This document shows positions 24,328 to 36,229 of a DNA stretch of 64,000 bases, in pieces. The notes under the pieces are model-generated. The model worked only from the letters and a program-made list of their open reading frames with translations. It was not told where the DNA came from and made no database searches. Source of the stretch: Anaeromyces robustus (taxonomy: Eukaryota; Neocallimastigomycota; Neocallimastigomycetes; Neocallimastigales; Neocallimastigaceae); NCBI GenBank assembly GCA_002104895.1, contig MCFG01000078.1, forward strand, positions 35,001 to 99,000, read 5' to 3'. Both the position numbers and the translations under genes were made by a program. Every line of letters begins with the position of its first letter. Positions within the stretch are counted from its first letter, which is position 1.

Positions 24328-24497
24328 ATATAAATTTTTTTTTTTTTTAATAATAAAACTAATTAAAATTAACAGTATATAAAAATTTGTTAATATAACA
24401 TAAAATATTAAAAAATGAATAAAATATTTATATATTAATATAAAAAAATTTTTTTATGTATATATTTTTACTATTGAACAAATTAATGAAAAACATG

Positions 24498-24532
<35 letters not shown>

Positions 24533-25935
24533 AATTTAAAAAACGCTATACAGAAGTCATTATTTGTAATAATTTTAAAACTTCATAATTAAAAAAATTA
24601 TATTTAATATAAATATATCCATTCATATTAAATATCTCTTTTTTTAAATGTGTATACAATGAATAAATAAGTTGATATAATAATAAAAATATTATTCTAT
24701 AAAAAAAAAAAAAAACCGTTGGTATTAAAAAAAATTAATTTAATTAACTTATGAAAAAATAAATTAATTTGATAATTTTAATTATATTAAAACATTAACA
24801 TTTTTTATATAAATTATTTATTATATATTATTTATTATTAATATTTTTATATATATTTTTAGAATCTTCTTCATACTATATTCCAAATTTACATTGAATA
24901 ATATATTTAAAGTTTAATTACTATCTTAGTTAACTATGAAAGTATTTTAAGTATTGTTGGTTTTTGGGTTTTGGGTTTTGTGTTACACGATATATTATAT
25001 ATAATTATTATATAATGATTATATACTTTGATATCTTTTAATATTATTAATTAATTTTGTTTTATTTTTTAATAAAATAATTAATAACATTATAAATATG
25101 AATAACGAATAAATCAAACAGTATCAAAGATAAAGTAATATTAAATAATAAAAATATATTGAGTTCATATATATTTTATTATCATATTTGTAATAAGATT
25201 AATAATTCTAATAAAAAAATTAAAACAAATAATTAAAAATTATATTATGTAATTACATTTACTACAAATTAATAAAATTGGTTTATAGTATTTTGAGAAA
25301 CAAATTATCAATATTTGATTATTATATAAAAATTTAGTACAAAGATACATTTTATTTTTATGATATGATGAAATAATTTTTTATATTGTAAATTTATTAA
25401 TTTTTAATTTTGATAATTTTATATTTATATTAATATTATTATAATATGTTTTATAAATTTTTAAATATATTCTTATTATATTATTATAAAACAGTTTTAT
25501 TATTAAATAATATATGTATATACAGGTTTAATTAATTATCATAAATTAATACAGTTAGCTTCTTGATAGTAATATATTTATTGTTTGTTTTTATTCGTTT
25601 ATATATATTACTTATTACTTATTTTTTCTATTATTATTTTAATATTTAATAAATAAAATTTATTTATTTAAATTTATCTTTACAAAAAAAAAAAAAAGGC
25701 ATTTATAAATATTATAATAAATATAAAATTCATTTTTTATTTAATATCATATTTTAATAATTCTTTTTTTTTTTTTTTATTTCAAGACTTAATAGTTTTT
25801 TTTTTTTTTTTTTTGTAGTACAAAAATATTTTGGTTAAATAGACAAAAGACAAATAGACTTTTGATTTATTTATTAGAAATATCATTTTTTATTAGATAC
25901 AATCAATTAGAATTTAAAATTATAATTAATAAAAC

Positions 25936-25971
<36 letters not shown>

Positions 25972-27619
25972 AAGTTAAACATTTATAAAACTTAATAATA
26001 ATTAAAATTATTATTATACATAATATAAATAAAACTTTAATTATTATTATTTCTATAAATATTTTTAATTATTTGTTTTTTGTATAATAAAAGTAAATTA
26101 ATTAAATAAAACAGTTAATTAATTAATTAAATTAACTATAAAAATTATTTTCACCAATTATTTGTCTGTTTTTCAATTCTGTCTTTTCTGTTACACATAA
26201 AATAATAAATAAATTAAATTATCATATTAAAAAATTAATTTATTATTAACCATTTTTATTCTTTTAAATCTTTTTTTTTTTTTTTTTTTTTTTCATATAT
26301 ACTTTTATATTTTTAAATTTTTAAATTTTTGTATTTTTATATTCATTAGTAATTAAGATTTATTGTTTATTAAATAATATTAAATAAATTTTATAATCTT
26401 CAATTTTATTAGTATTGTTATAATAGTATTATTATTATTTTATCCTATTAAATAAATGTTTTTAATATTAATTATCTATAATAAGCCTTTATATTAAAAT
26501 ATTATCTTTTTACTAAAATTTTTTCTCCATCCACTCTGAAAGTATTACTGTTATAATTATATATCTTATCATTTATATATGAGTTTATTTATTATTAGAT
26601 TATTTACAATTTATAAATTAAAAAAAAAAAAGATGTTTAAATAATATAAAGCTAATAAAAAGTTTACTTATAATACTCTTATTTCAAAGAAAAAAAAAAA
26701 AAAACATTAAAAATTTATAATAATTAAAATTATATATTTTCCATTTCAAATGTTTTAAAATGTAATTTTATATTATTATTAATAATAAATTTAATAACAT
26801 TTATTTGATATTAATAAATATTATAATATTATTAGTTAGATTACTATACCTTAATTATTAATAAAATTTAACTATATGGAAAAATAATAATAATAATAAT
26901 AATAATAATAATCATAATAAAAATATTCATTTAAAAAAGTACTTGTATTAAAAATCCTATCAAATTAGATAATTGTAAAAATATTTAAAAATTATTTAAT
27001 ATACAAATAAAAATTTCCATTACATTATTGTATCATAATTTGAAAACCATATAAAAAAAAACATTCAATTAAAATAAAATGTCATATCTAGAATTTATAA
27101 AAAATTAATTCATGTTTTATACATTCTAGAACAACATTATTTGATTATTTGATCAACATATATTTTCAAAATAATAATAATATTGTTTAATATAATAATA
27201 TAATTTTTATTTATACACAAAATAAATATATATGATTTATATATTATTGAATATATTAATATAAATTAGAATATTTGATATAAAAAATACCAATTTAAAA
27301 GTAAATAAAATTATAAAAAAATTCTTTTTGACATATATATATAAATACCTTTCTTTTTTTTTTTTTTTTTTTTTTTTTAAGAATTTGAAAAAAAAATAAA
27401 AAAAAAAATAAAAAATAAAAAAAGAAGAAATTGAAAAGTTAATAAATAATAATAATAGAATAAAATTAAATAATATAGAATATATATAGAATAATATATA
27501 TATAAAACAAACAGTAATAACAAAATTTTAAAAATATTATAATTTTTTTTTTTCATATTTTTTTTTTCATATTTTTTTTTTTCAAAATTTTTTTTTAAAA
27601 AAAATAAAAAAAATACAAA

Positions 27620-29119
27620 ATGGTTACTGCTAGTATCCTTAAAAAAATTGATAAAGACGAATTAATGATAGATCTAGCTCAAAAAGTATATTCGAAAGTT
27701 ATTACACACTTTACTTTTGCATGGACAATTTTTGTATTATTTTTAATTGGTAAAAAAAAATGGAAAAGTCCAGTTGGAAATTTATTAATTTCATTTATAA
27801 TAACTAAAATTATAGGTCTTATTATTGATAATAGTGGTAAATTAGTACCAAAAAAATATCCAGATTATGACTATGATTATGCAAGTAACGAAGAATATAT
27901 TTGGAGCTATGCTTTATGTCGTGTAGTATATTATACATGTGAAATAATTGGGGATTGGTATCTTTTAATTAGAACAAAAGCTCTTGTTAAATCTAATAAA
28001 AAGATCAAATGGGTTTATGTAACATGTATAATATATAATATTGCAAAATTATCCAAAAATTATATTAATTATTCATATACTCCATATAAAGATAATTTTG
28101 ATCCAGAAAGAGATGAATTTGATTACTTTTTAAGAAAAGTAGAACATAAAAGAAATAAATGGATTTGTGATTTAATACAACATATTCTTGGTACAATATA
28201 TGAAATTACAGTAATTATAACTTTAAAAAGAAATGTTTTTGTTAATTATGATGGTGTTACTAATACAAAAACAAAGGGAAACTTTTTTATAGAAAAATTT
28301 AAAAAATTATCAATATATCGTATATATTTTACAATTATTTTATCACTTTTTTGTTCACCATTAATTTTCTTGTTTTGTCTTAAATTACTTTATGCTATAA
28401 ATAATATAAATTATTTACCAGATAAAGAAAAGAAAAATTTTTACAAAAATTATTGTAGTGATTCGGAAATTGAAAGTATTCGTGTAGCCATTACTAATGT
28501 TAGTTATGCCTTAATTTATATTGATCAAGTTTTACTTAGACATTATTCTAAAGAAAGTAAAGTAACTGTTGTGAATTCAAGTAGTAATGGTGTTAATAAT
28601 GATAGTAGTACTTATAATTATAGTAATGAAAATAATGATATTAATAATTATAGTAAAAATAGTGGTAGTGTTATTACACATTATAGTGATAATAATAAAA
28701 AAGTATATAATTTTAGTAAGATATACCATGAAATTAATGATCAATATGAAAATCAAAATCCAATTAATTATAAGAATAATGATGATACTAATTTTATTAG
28801 TAAATCAATAAATACTAATAATATGGGGAAAACATTTAAATATGATAAAATTAAAGTAAATGATTTTAATATTGAAAATAAATATTACAAAGAAAAAATC
28901 AATTATTATGATCTAACGAACAATAATAATAATAAAATAATAATAGATGTTTATAGTAATAAAAATAACAATGATAATAATAATAATAATAATTATAATT
29001 ATAATTATAATTATAATAAATACAATTATAATAATTCTGAATATAAAAACTATTACAATTCCCTAAAAACTAGTAAACATAATTATAATAATAATTACAA
29101 TGATTATAATAATTACTAA
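27620..29119 (+). CDS. Multi-pass membrane protein with Asn-rich tail, copy 3 (divergent)
   Basis: A single exon encodes 499 residues with the same pattern of membrane segments as copies 1 and 2. Much of the N-terminal half is clearly diverged (starts MVTASILKKIDKDELMIDLA). In contrast, 27953-28030 is identical to copy 1 at the DNA level for 78 bp, and the match continues for another 22 bp after one mismatch. The tail again carries a conserved island (IYHEINDQYENQNPINYKN) and ends with YYNSLKTSKHNYNNNY. Its divergent phosphatase partner is missing. Function unknown. Confidence 0.85.
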   Translation: MVTASILKKIDKDELMIDLAQKVYSKVITHFTFAWTIFVLFLIGKKKWKSPVGNLLISFIITKIIGLIIDNSGKLVPKKYPDYDYDYASNEEYIWSYALCRVVYYTCEIIGDWYLLIRTKALVKSNKKIKWVYVTCIIYNIAKLSKNYINYSYTPYKDNFDPERDEFDYFLRKVEHKRNKWICDLIQHILGTIYEITVIITLKRNVFVNYDGVTNTKTKGNFFIEKFKKLSIYRIYFTIILSLFCSPLIFLFCLKLLYAINNINYLPDKEKKNFYKNYCSDSEIESIRVAITNVSYALIYIDQVLLRHYSKESKVTVVNSSSNGVNNDSSTYNYSNENNDINNYSKNSGSVITHYSDNNKKVYNFSKIYHEINDQYENQNPINYKNNDDTNFISKSINTNNMGKTFKYDKIKVNDFNIENKYYKEKINYYDLTNNNNNKIIIDVYSNKNNNDNNNNNNYNYNYNYNKYNYNNSEYKNYYNSLKTSKHNYNNNYNDYNNY

Positions 29120-29311
29120 TAAATATTATTTAAAAGAAAAAAAATATTATAATATTTTTGAATAAAATTATAAATAATAAATTAAATAGATTAAATAGAC
29201 ATAAAATACTAATAATAAGCATATAAAATCAAAAATTAAAAATTAAAGATTTTATAATATCCAATATTAAAAAAAAAAAAAAAATAAATATATATATTAT
29301 CATTATTTATG

Positions 29312-29367
29312 CCTTTATATTGTTATATTAAGTAAAATATATTTAACTTAATATAACAATATAAAGG
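29312..29367. terminator. Perfect 22-bp hairpin downstream of membrane-protein copy 3
   Basis: Arm 29312-29333 (CCTTTATATTGTTATATT, then AAGT) is the exact reverse complement of 29346-29367 around a 12-nt loop, 192 bp after the stop codon. The related region after copy 1 (near 12770) keeps only a loose match to one arm. It may act in 3' end formation or be a replication-generated palindrome; the terminator type is a placeholder. Confidence 0.45.
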
Positions 29368-30957
29368 TATCATGTATATTTATATAAAATATATTAAAAA
29401 CTTGTACTTTATATATAAATGTATAATAATATACTTTTAAATATTATATATATTAGTTTTATAATAATTACTTATATTTTTTATATATATTTATATAAAT
29501 CTATTTTTATTCATATTCCATATTTAAATTAAAAAAAAAAATAAAATAGAAATTAAAAATAAAAATAATAATAATAATAATAATAAAAGAAAAAAAAAAA
29601 GAAAAAAAGAATAATCTAATAACTTTGAAAATTTTATATTCAAATATATTAAAAATAATATTGTAATATTGAAATAATACTAATTGTCATATGTTATATA
29701 TATTATATATATTATTTATTATAAAATAAAAATTAAAAAAATAAAATAAAAATTTATTAGTAAAATAAAAAACTCTTTTCGAAATACATAATGAAATTCA
29801 TAATATTGACATTATTTATATAATTATAATTGTTGTTATAATTTTAAATAATAAAATAATTAATTTTATAAAGTATTTAAATATGAATATATTATATTTA
29901 TAAACTTTATTGTTTGTTCAATATATATAAAAAAATAAATATTAATAAAAGAATATTAATAAAATAAAAAAATTTTAAATTAATTAATTAATTAATAAAT
30001 TAATTGAACAGTTAAGAATTTAATATAAATAAAAATATATACATTATATACAAGTTTTTTTAGGCAATAGATGATGACGGCAATAATTTTTGAGGCATTT
30101 TTTATAATTAATCAACTTTAATTTATATAAAAAAAAAATAAATAAATTTGTATATATTAGAGCAACAAAAATAATAATAATAATGATGATAATATTAATA
30201 TAAAAAATATTAATATTTATATAAAATGTTTTATAAATATTTAGATATTATATATATTTTATATTATGGTAAAATTTATCATATATTATTTTAATATTGT
30301 TAGTTTTCTAGTAAAAAAAGTATATTTATTAAATATTTTAATTATTATATCACAATTTGATATTATCAGTTTTATTCATTAAATGATATATTTTTATTAT
30401 TTTTATATTAAATTTATAATGATATTTATGATGATACTTTTTTTTTTTTTAATATTATCACATTTAATATGATATTAATTCTTTTTAATAAAATAAATAA
30501 AATATTAATAATTATAGTTAACATTATATATTATATAAAACAGTCTATCATTATAAAAAATAAAATAATTATTAAAAATTAATATTAATAATAATACAAA
30601 GGTTACAAAAGTTATTATAAAATAAAACCGAGTATTTTTGTTATATATAAATATTAAGTTACACAATGAATTTTCTATATTTTCTTGTACTACCGATAAA
30701 AATTTTTATTTAATATTCTAATATTTAAAAATCTTATATTTATCTTATACAAATTTTAAAAAGTGGATAATTATTAAAAAGTGGGTAATATTGTTTTTTT
30801 TTTTTTTTTTTTTTTTTTCTGAATCACCAATTAAAATTTTTTTCGAATATTATGAACGAAAAAAAATCAGAATTGTTAATTAAAAATTTAATAAAACAAA
30901 CTAAATGAATCGATATGAATAGATGATGAGATTAAAGGATAATTAAATTATACATTA

Positions 30958-30995
30958 ATAATAATAATAATAATAATAATATTTAATAATAATAT

Positions 30996-31031
<36 letters not shown>

Positions 31032-31032
31032 T

Positions 31033-31074
<42 letters not shown>

Positions 31075-31081
31075 TTTAATA

Positions 31082-31112
<31 letters not shown>
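30958..31112. repeat. (AAT)n / ATTTAAT composite repeat
   Basis: Blocks of AAT units separated at intervals by ATTTAAT. Confidence 0.9.
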
Positions 31113-31116
<4 letters not shown>

Positions 31117-32113
31117 GAATGAATTAATATAAAACCTAAAAATAATTATAAATGTTTTAATAAGTTAACTTTTATTATCTAGAATTAAAATAATAAATTT
31201 ATTTTTCTAATAGCTTTAAGATATTCATAAAAAATTTGATGTAATTACTGCTTCTACTTAAAGTAGTAATAATAATATCAAATATTTTAAGAATGTTTTA
31301 CTTAAAATTTATTAAAAATTATAAAAAATGAAATATTTAACCAAAAAAAAGCTTTTTGGATTAATTTAATAAAAGGTATTACTAAAATAAATATAATAAG
31401 AAATAAGTTCTTCATCTAAAATATCAAAAAATAATGATTAATTAAAATATTACTATATGAATTAATCTTGTTGGACTGATTTATTCTTTTCTATTGTGTA
31501 AATAATTAAAATTTAATAATTTCTTTTAGAGAACAACACTTTTTAATGACTGACATTAATAACTAATAAATCTATTTAATGTTCAAAAATAAATATATAT
31601 ATATATATATTAAACAAAAATACTATTAATAATTAATAAAATAAAATGTAATTATAAAAAATATGTAAAAGTAATATTTTTTATTTGAATATTATTAAAC
31701 AAATAAAGAAAAGTTTAAAAATAATTTCTACAGTATTATGCAATATTATAAATACTAAAGATATTTCGTATCATAGTTTTTTCTATTTGTATTAAAAACA
31801 ATAAATAATAATAATAATTATTTTATTAGATTTTTAGAATATTACATAAAAATATAAGATACATGTGATTATCATAAAAATATGTAAAAATAAATTAAAT
31901 TTTAAAATTATATAGTAAGAAGGGAAAAAAGTAAAAAAAAAAGAAAAAAGAAAAGATTATAACAGTCCAAAAGAATAAATTAATCCTAAACATAAATTCT
32001 AAAAAAAAAAGCCAATAATGAATTGTATTGCATTATACAATTAAGTAATTAAGATAAACGATATTATAATAGATAACCAAATCTTTCCAATAAAAAACTG
32101 TGGTCTCTATTAA

Positions 32114-32215
32114 TTACATTGGCCTGACTACCCTACTACCCTGTCTTACTGGATTATCAACTTTAACGCTCTTTGTATGTTCAAGTTTATATTTATCAAA
32201 AACGATAAAAGTAAA
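32114..32215 (-). pseudogene. Orphan exon-like open frame, 33 codons and stop
   Basis: On the minus strand a TAG acceptor-like site at 32218-32216 is followed by a 33-residue frame beginning FTFIVFDKYKLEHTK and ending QGSRVVRPM before a stop. Base composition is clearly richer in G+C than the surroundings and the residues are not low-complexity, so it looks like a terminal exon of a real protein. No other exon is visible up to the phosphatase at 33241. It is probably a gene fragment; family unknown. Confidence 0.35.
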
Positions 32216-32871
32216 CTAGAAATAAAAAAATAAAATAAATAAACCAATAATAAATAAATATAAATAATATATATATATATATATATAATTAAATAAATAA
32301 ATAATAAATAAACGATAATATTTTAGAAATAAAAGAAAGGAAAAAATAACAAAATAATAAAACAAAATTTTTGGGAAGAAATTTAATGATAAATAAATTA
32401 TTATCATTATTATCATTATTATTAAGGTTTTTTTTTTCTTTTTTTTTAAAAAACATTTACTTTTATTTTTATTTTATTAAATTATATTTATTATATTATA
32501 TTATATTATTTTATATTATATTAATATTATATTATTGTTTTTGCATTTTTATAATTTTTTAATTTCAATTTTTTTTTCTTTACTTTTTCTTTTTATTATT
32601 ATTTTTTATTTTATAAATAAATTAAAAAGATCAACTATAATCTTAGTATTTTTTTATTATAATAAAATATTATATAATAATACTTTTTATATATATATTT
32701 TTAAATAAATATTATATAAAAAATATAAAGTATTATTAGTATTATTATTATTATTATAATGTTAATATAAGGAAAAGTTGGGAAAAAAAATAAAAAAATA
32801 AAAATAAAAATAAAAATAAAAAATAAAAATATTATAAATTTTTATATGTAATATTCTATTAATAAATTAAT

Positions 32872-32907
<36 letters not shown>

Positions 32908-33240
32908 TTATAATTATATAAGAAAAAATAAAAATATTATTTTATTTTTCTTTGTATAAATATATTTTTATAATTATGAAAAAAAAAAGATTATTAATTT
33001 TAATAGAAAATATTCTATTAATAATAATGAAATCATTATTAAACTAATTTTGAATATATTATTCTATAAAATTTTTTATTTTGATTTATACATTATTTAT
33101 AACTCAATTAATTAATTGATTGTATACTGATTGATTGATTGTTTAGTTCTTTTTTTTTTTTTTATTTATTTAAAAAAAAATATTTAGATTAAAGATTAAA
33201 GTGAATAATTAAAAAGAAAAAAAAATTTTTTTTTTTCCTC

Positions 33241-35151
33241 TTAATTACCACCTAAATATCTAGCCCAAATTTCTTTTTTATCAGTTAACATTTCTAAATA
33301 TCCATAATAACCACCTCCAATACAACGAGATATACCAATATCAATTAATATTAATTTATTATTACATTTAGTTCTAATTTTACCATAAGTTTGAACGGTA
33401 TGTCCTACAATCATTCTTTTGGTATTTGTAAGTTCTAATGTTTTTTCAAGTTTTGAACACATTTCATCAGTTTCTTCACCATTGGCAAATATTCTTGTTC
33501 CAAGTGGTCCATCATCAGGATTAAATACTGGATCATTATATACTGTATGATTAACACCTTGTAAATATAATTCATATAATCCTTCAACTGATGGTGTATC
33601 TAATAAAATTTCACGAGCATGTGCATTAAGATCATCAACTGTACCTCCTTCTGTAATAGCAAGATGTTCAGGAGTTAAACTAGCATGAACAAAAAGTGAA
33701 TCTCCAACTACCATAGTTACATTCATTTCTTGTCTTACGAATTGTCCAATTCTTCCTTCTGGTGAAAATGCTTCTTCAAGACCTTCAACTCCACCATATA
33801 ATTCATAATCACTCATTGAAGTATAGAAATGATTTCCTTGAATTTCTAAGATTTCATGATTACCTAATAACATGTAAACAATACCACCCTTTTCTTTAGC
33901 TTGTTCTCTTAAATCTATCATAGTATTATAAATCTTTGGTGTTTCATTACCACGTTGATTTAAATCTCCAACTTGAACTAAAATTGTATCTTTACCAATC
34001 CAATTATTTTCTTCATCAATAAGTTTAGCATGTCTTAAAATAGCAATTAAATGTTCATAATCACCATGAATATCACCTATAGCAACAATACGGTTTAATT
34101 CATTTTCTTCTTCATTATTCTTTAATTCATCATCTTCATTTTTCATATATTTTTTTGGTACATAACATTTAACAAGCTTCTTTACAGCTCTACGAACTTT
34201 TGTAGTAATACTTTCTTTAGAAATTAAAGTATCTTCCCAATTAATAAGTGTATGACTTTTTTCAAGATTTACCATATCATTACAAAATTCAGTAACATTT
34301 TTAGCTGTAGCATCCATTCTTTCAGGTTCTCTTCTTTTAGGGAAGAAAAATTCCTTTTTAAATTCACCTTTAGGAATAAATAAACTTTGTCCATATGGAT
34401 ATCCAATTAAACCTAATGATTTTAATTCTTCAGTAATTTCCATAACAATAGAAGAATCAAAATCTTCACGAAGAGAATCTAAATAACTTTCATTACTTTT
34501 AAAATTATTTAAAACAAGATAAAAGTCATTTTCATTTTCTTTACTAACATTTTCTAAAATAGCTTCAGAATTTGGATATGGTGATATAATATTTGTATCC
34601 TTAGTACTTAATGGAACAAATTCTTTATTTAAAACTACAGCTACAACTTCTCTAGAAGGATATAATCTATATTTAGAAAGATCATCAACAAAAGCTTCAA
34701 ATTTTAAAGGTGTTTCAAGATCTTTTTATTAAAATTTTTAATTATAAATATATATATATATATAAAATTAGTTAACTTTTATGCATTATAACTTAATTTT
34801 TATTTAATATTTTTAATAAAAATATTATGACACTAATAAACTACATTAAAGTATGTATACAAAATATTTAATAATATTTAATAATATTTAATAATATTTA
34901 ATAATATTTAATAATATTTAATAATATTTAATAATATTTAATAATATTTTTTAATATTTACTATGAATTTCTGAAAGACCATTAATAGCTTCATATAATT
35001 CTTTCTCCAAATATTTACATACTCCTTTGTTGTCTTCTAAACATTTAAAATTATATTTTAAATCATCAGTAGTATAGGCATATTCTACATTTTCTGATAT
35101 AACAGATCCTAAAACTAAAGATGTTAATAATAAAATGTTTTGAAATTTCAT
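33241..35151 (-). CDS. Secreted Shewanella-like protein phosphatase, copy 3
   Basis: There are two exons, 35151-34962 and 34721-33241 (556 residues). All metallophosphatase motifs are intact, and the signal peptide begins MKFQNILLLTSLVLGSVISE. The intron ends TAAAAAG rather than TAATAAG and is longer than in copies 1 and 2, because a 10-bp unit is expanded to about eight or nine copies. It differs from copy 2 at 5 of the last 400 residues, for example RIVAIGDIHGD for RIIAVGDIHGD. Its divergent partner is the decayed membrane-protein relic near 38.14-38.30 kb, at the expected distance. Confidence 0.9.
34865..34946. repeat. Intronic decamer expansion (ATAATATTTA)n
   Basis: About eight tandem 10-bp units lie in the phosphatase copy 3 intron. 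The same intron position has one unit in copy 1 and two to three in copy 2. Confidence 0.85.
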
Positions 35152-36107
35152 TTTGAATTTAATTTATAATTATTATTTATTTTAAAATTATTTATTTATT
35201 TTTTAATTATTTATTTATTTTATTTTTATTTTTATTTTTAGTTTTAGTTTTATTTTTATTTTTAATTTTATTTTTATTTTTATTTTTAATTTCTATTTTT
35301 TTTTTTTATTTTTTTTTTATTTTTTATTTTTTTTTAGTTTTTATTTTGATTTTGGAAATTGAAAGAAATGGCAATATATATATATAAAATCTTTTGTATA
35401 TAACATTTGTTAAATTAATTTTATATGACGTATTATTATAATATAATCCGTTTTTATATCGTTTTTATATATTATATATATACAAATTATATTTTTTTAT
35501 ATTTGATTAATTTAATTATTATTTAATATAATTAAATTTATTTTTTTTTTTTTTTTTTTTGATTTTTTTTTTTGTTGTACATGCATGAAGTAAATTTTAT
35601 ACATCATCTTTACCATTAAACAATTTTAATAACAAAAAAAAAAATTTTTTTTTCATATTTTGTGATTAATGAAAAAAAAAAAATTGTTTAAATTTTAATT
35701 AAAAAAGATAGACAAAAAACATTGTTCTAATTTTATTTATATTAATTTTTTAACTTATAATTAAAAAAATTAATAAATTTATATTAATTTATATTAAAAT
35801 GTTATCTTTTTTTTTTTTTTTTTTTTGTTTTGTATAAAATTCCATTTTAAAAAAAAAAAATATAAAAAAAAAAACACTTTTATTATACAAATATAAATAA
35901 ACAAATTACATTATGGATAATTAATATTTTTATGGTATAAACATAGGAAATAAATTTTATAATATTTAATATAAAGATTCAAATTTTAATTAATTACTAT
36001 ACAAATATGGATATATATATATACAAATTTCCCATAAATATACATAAATATATAAAAATTATATTACAATTATATTAAATACAAAATAAATTTATAATAC
36101 TTAAATT

Positions 36108-36229
36108 AAAACATTTTTTATAAATGTTTTTTTTTTTTTTTTTTTTTTGTAAATAAAACATTTTTTATAAATGTTTTTTTTTTTTTTTTTTTTTTGTAAA
36201 TAAAACATTTTTTATAAATGTTTTTTTTT
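36108..36229. repeat. 47-bp tandem repeat with hairpin units
   Basis: Units start at 36108, 36155 and 36202. Each contains AAAACATTTTTTATAAATG followed by a long T-run and GTAAAT. The AACATTT/AAATGTT ends of each unit can pair. Confidence 0.85.

Larger units (their letters stand above)
21068..27619. other. 6.6-kb spacer with no recognisable gene; expected phosphatase absent
   Basis: By the array pattern a minus-strand phosphatase should start about 2.6-2.8 kb before 27620, near 25 kb. No phosphatase motif or 5' exon is recognisable there. The interval holds (TAAA)n at 21155-21191 and 23222-23344, a TIR element at 23756-24318, poly-A/T tracts (for example 24499-24526 and 26271-26293), an (ATT)n tract at 25930-25971, (AAT)n at 26886-26911 and a T-rich leader before 27620. 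Confidence 0.6.
29120..33240. other. 4.1-kb spacer between unit 3 and phosphatase copy 3
   Basis: The spacer holds a perfect 22-bp hairpin at 29312-29367, a 27-T run near 30794-30818, an (AAT)n/ATTTAAT composite repeat at 30958-31112 and an orphan exon-like frame at 32114-32215. The 3' flank 32900-33240 is shared with phosphatase copy 1. Positions 31180-32100 are somewhat less repetitive, but I could not read a sustained frame. Confidence 0.55.

Noticed and set aside
31180-31460. Minus-strand coding remnant
   Set aside because: A short stretch reads DEELISYYIYF, but stops are frequent and no longer frame or homology could be seen.
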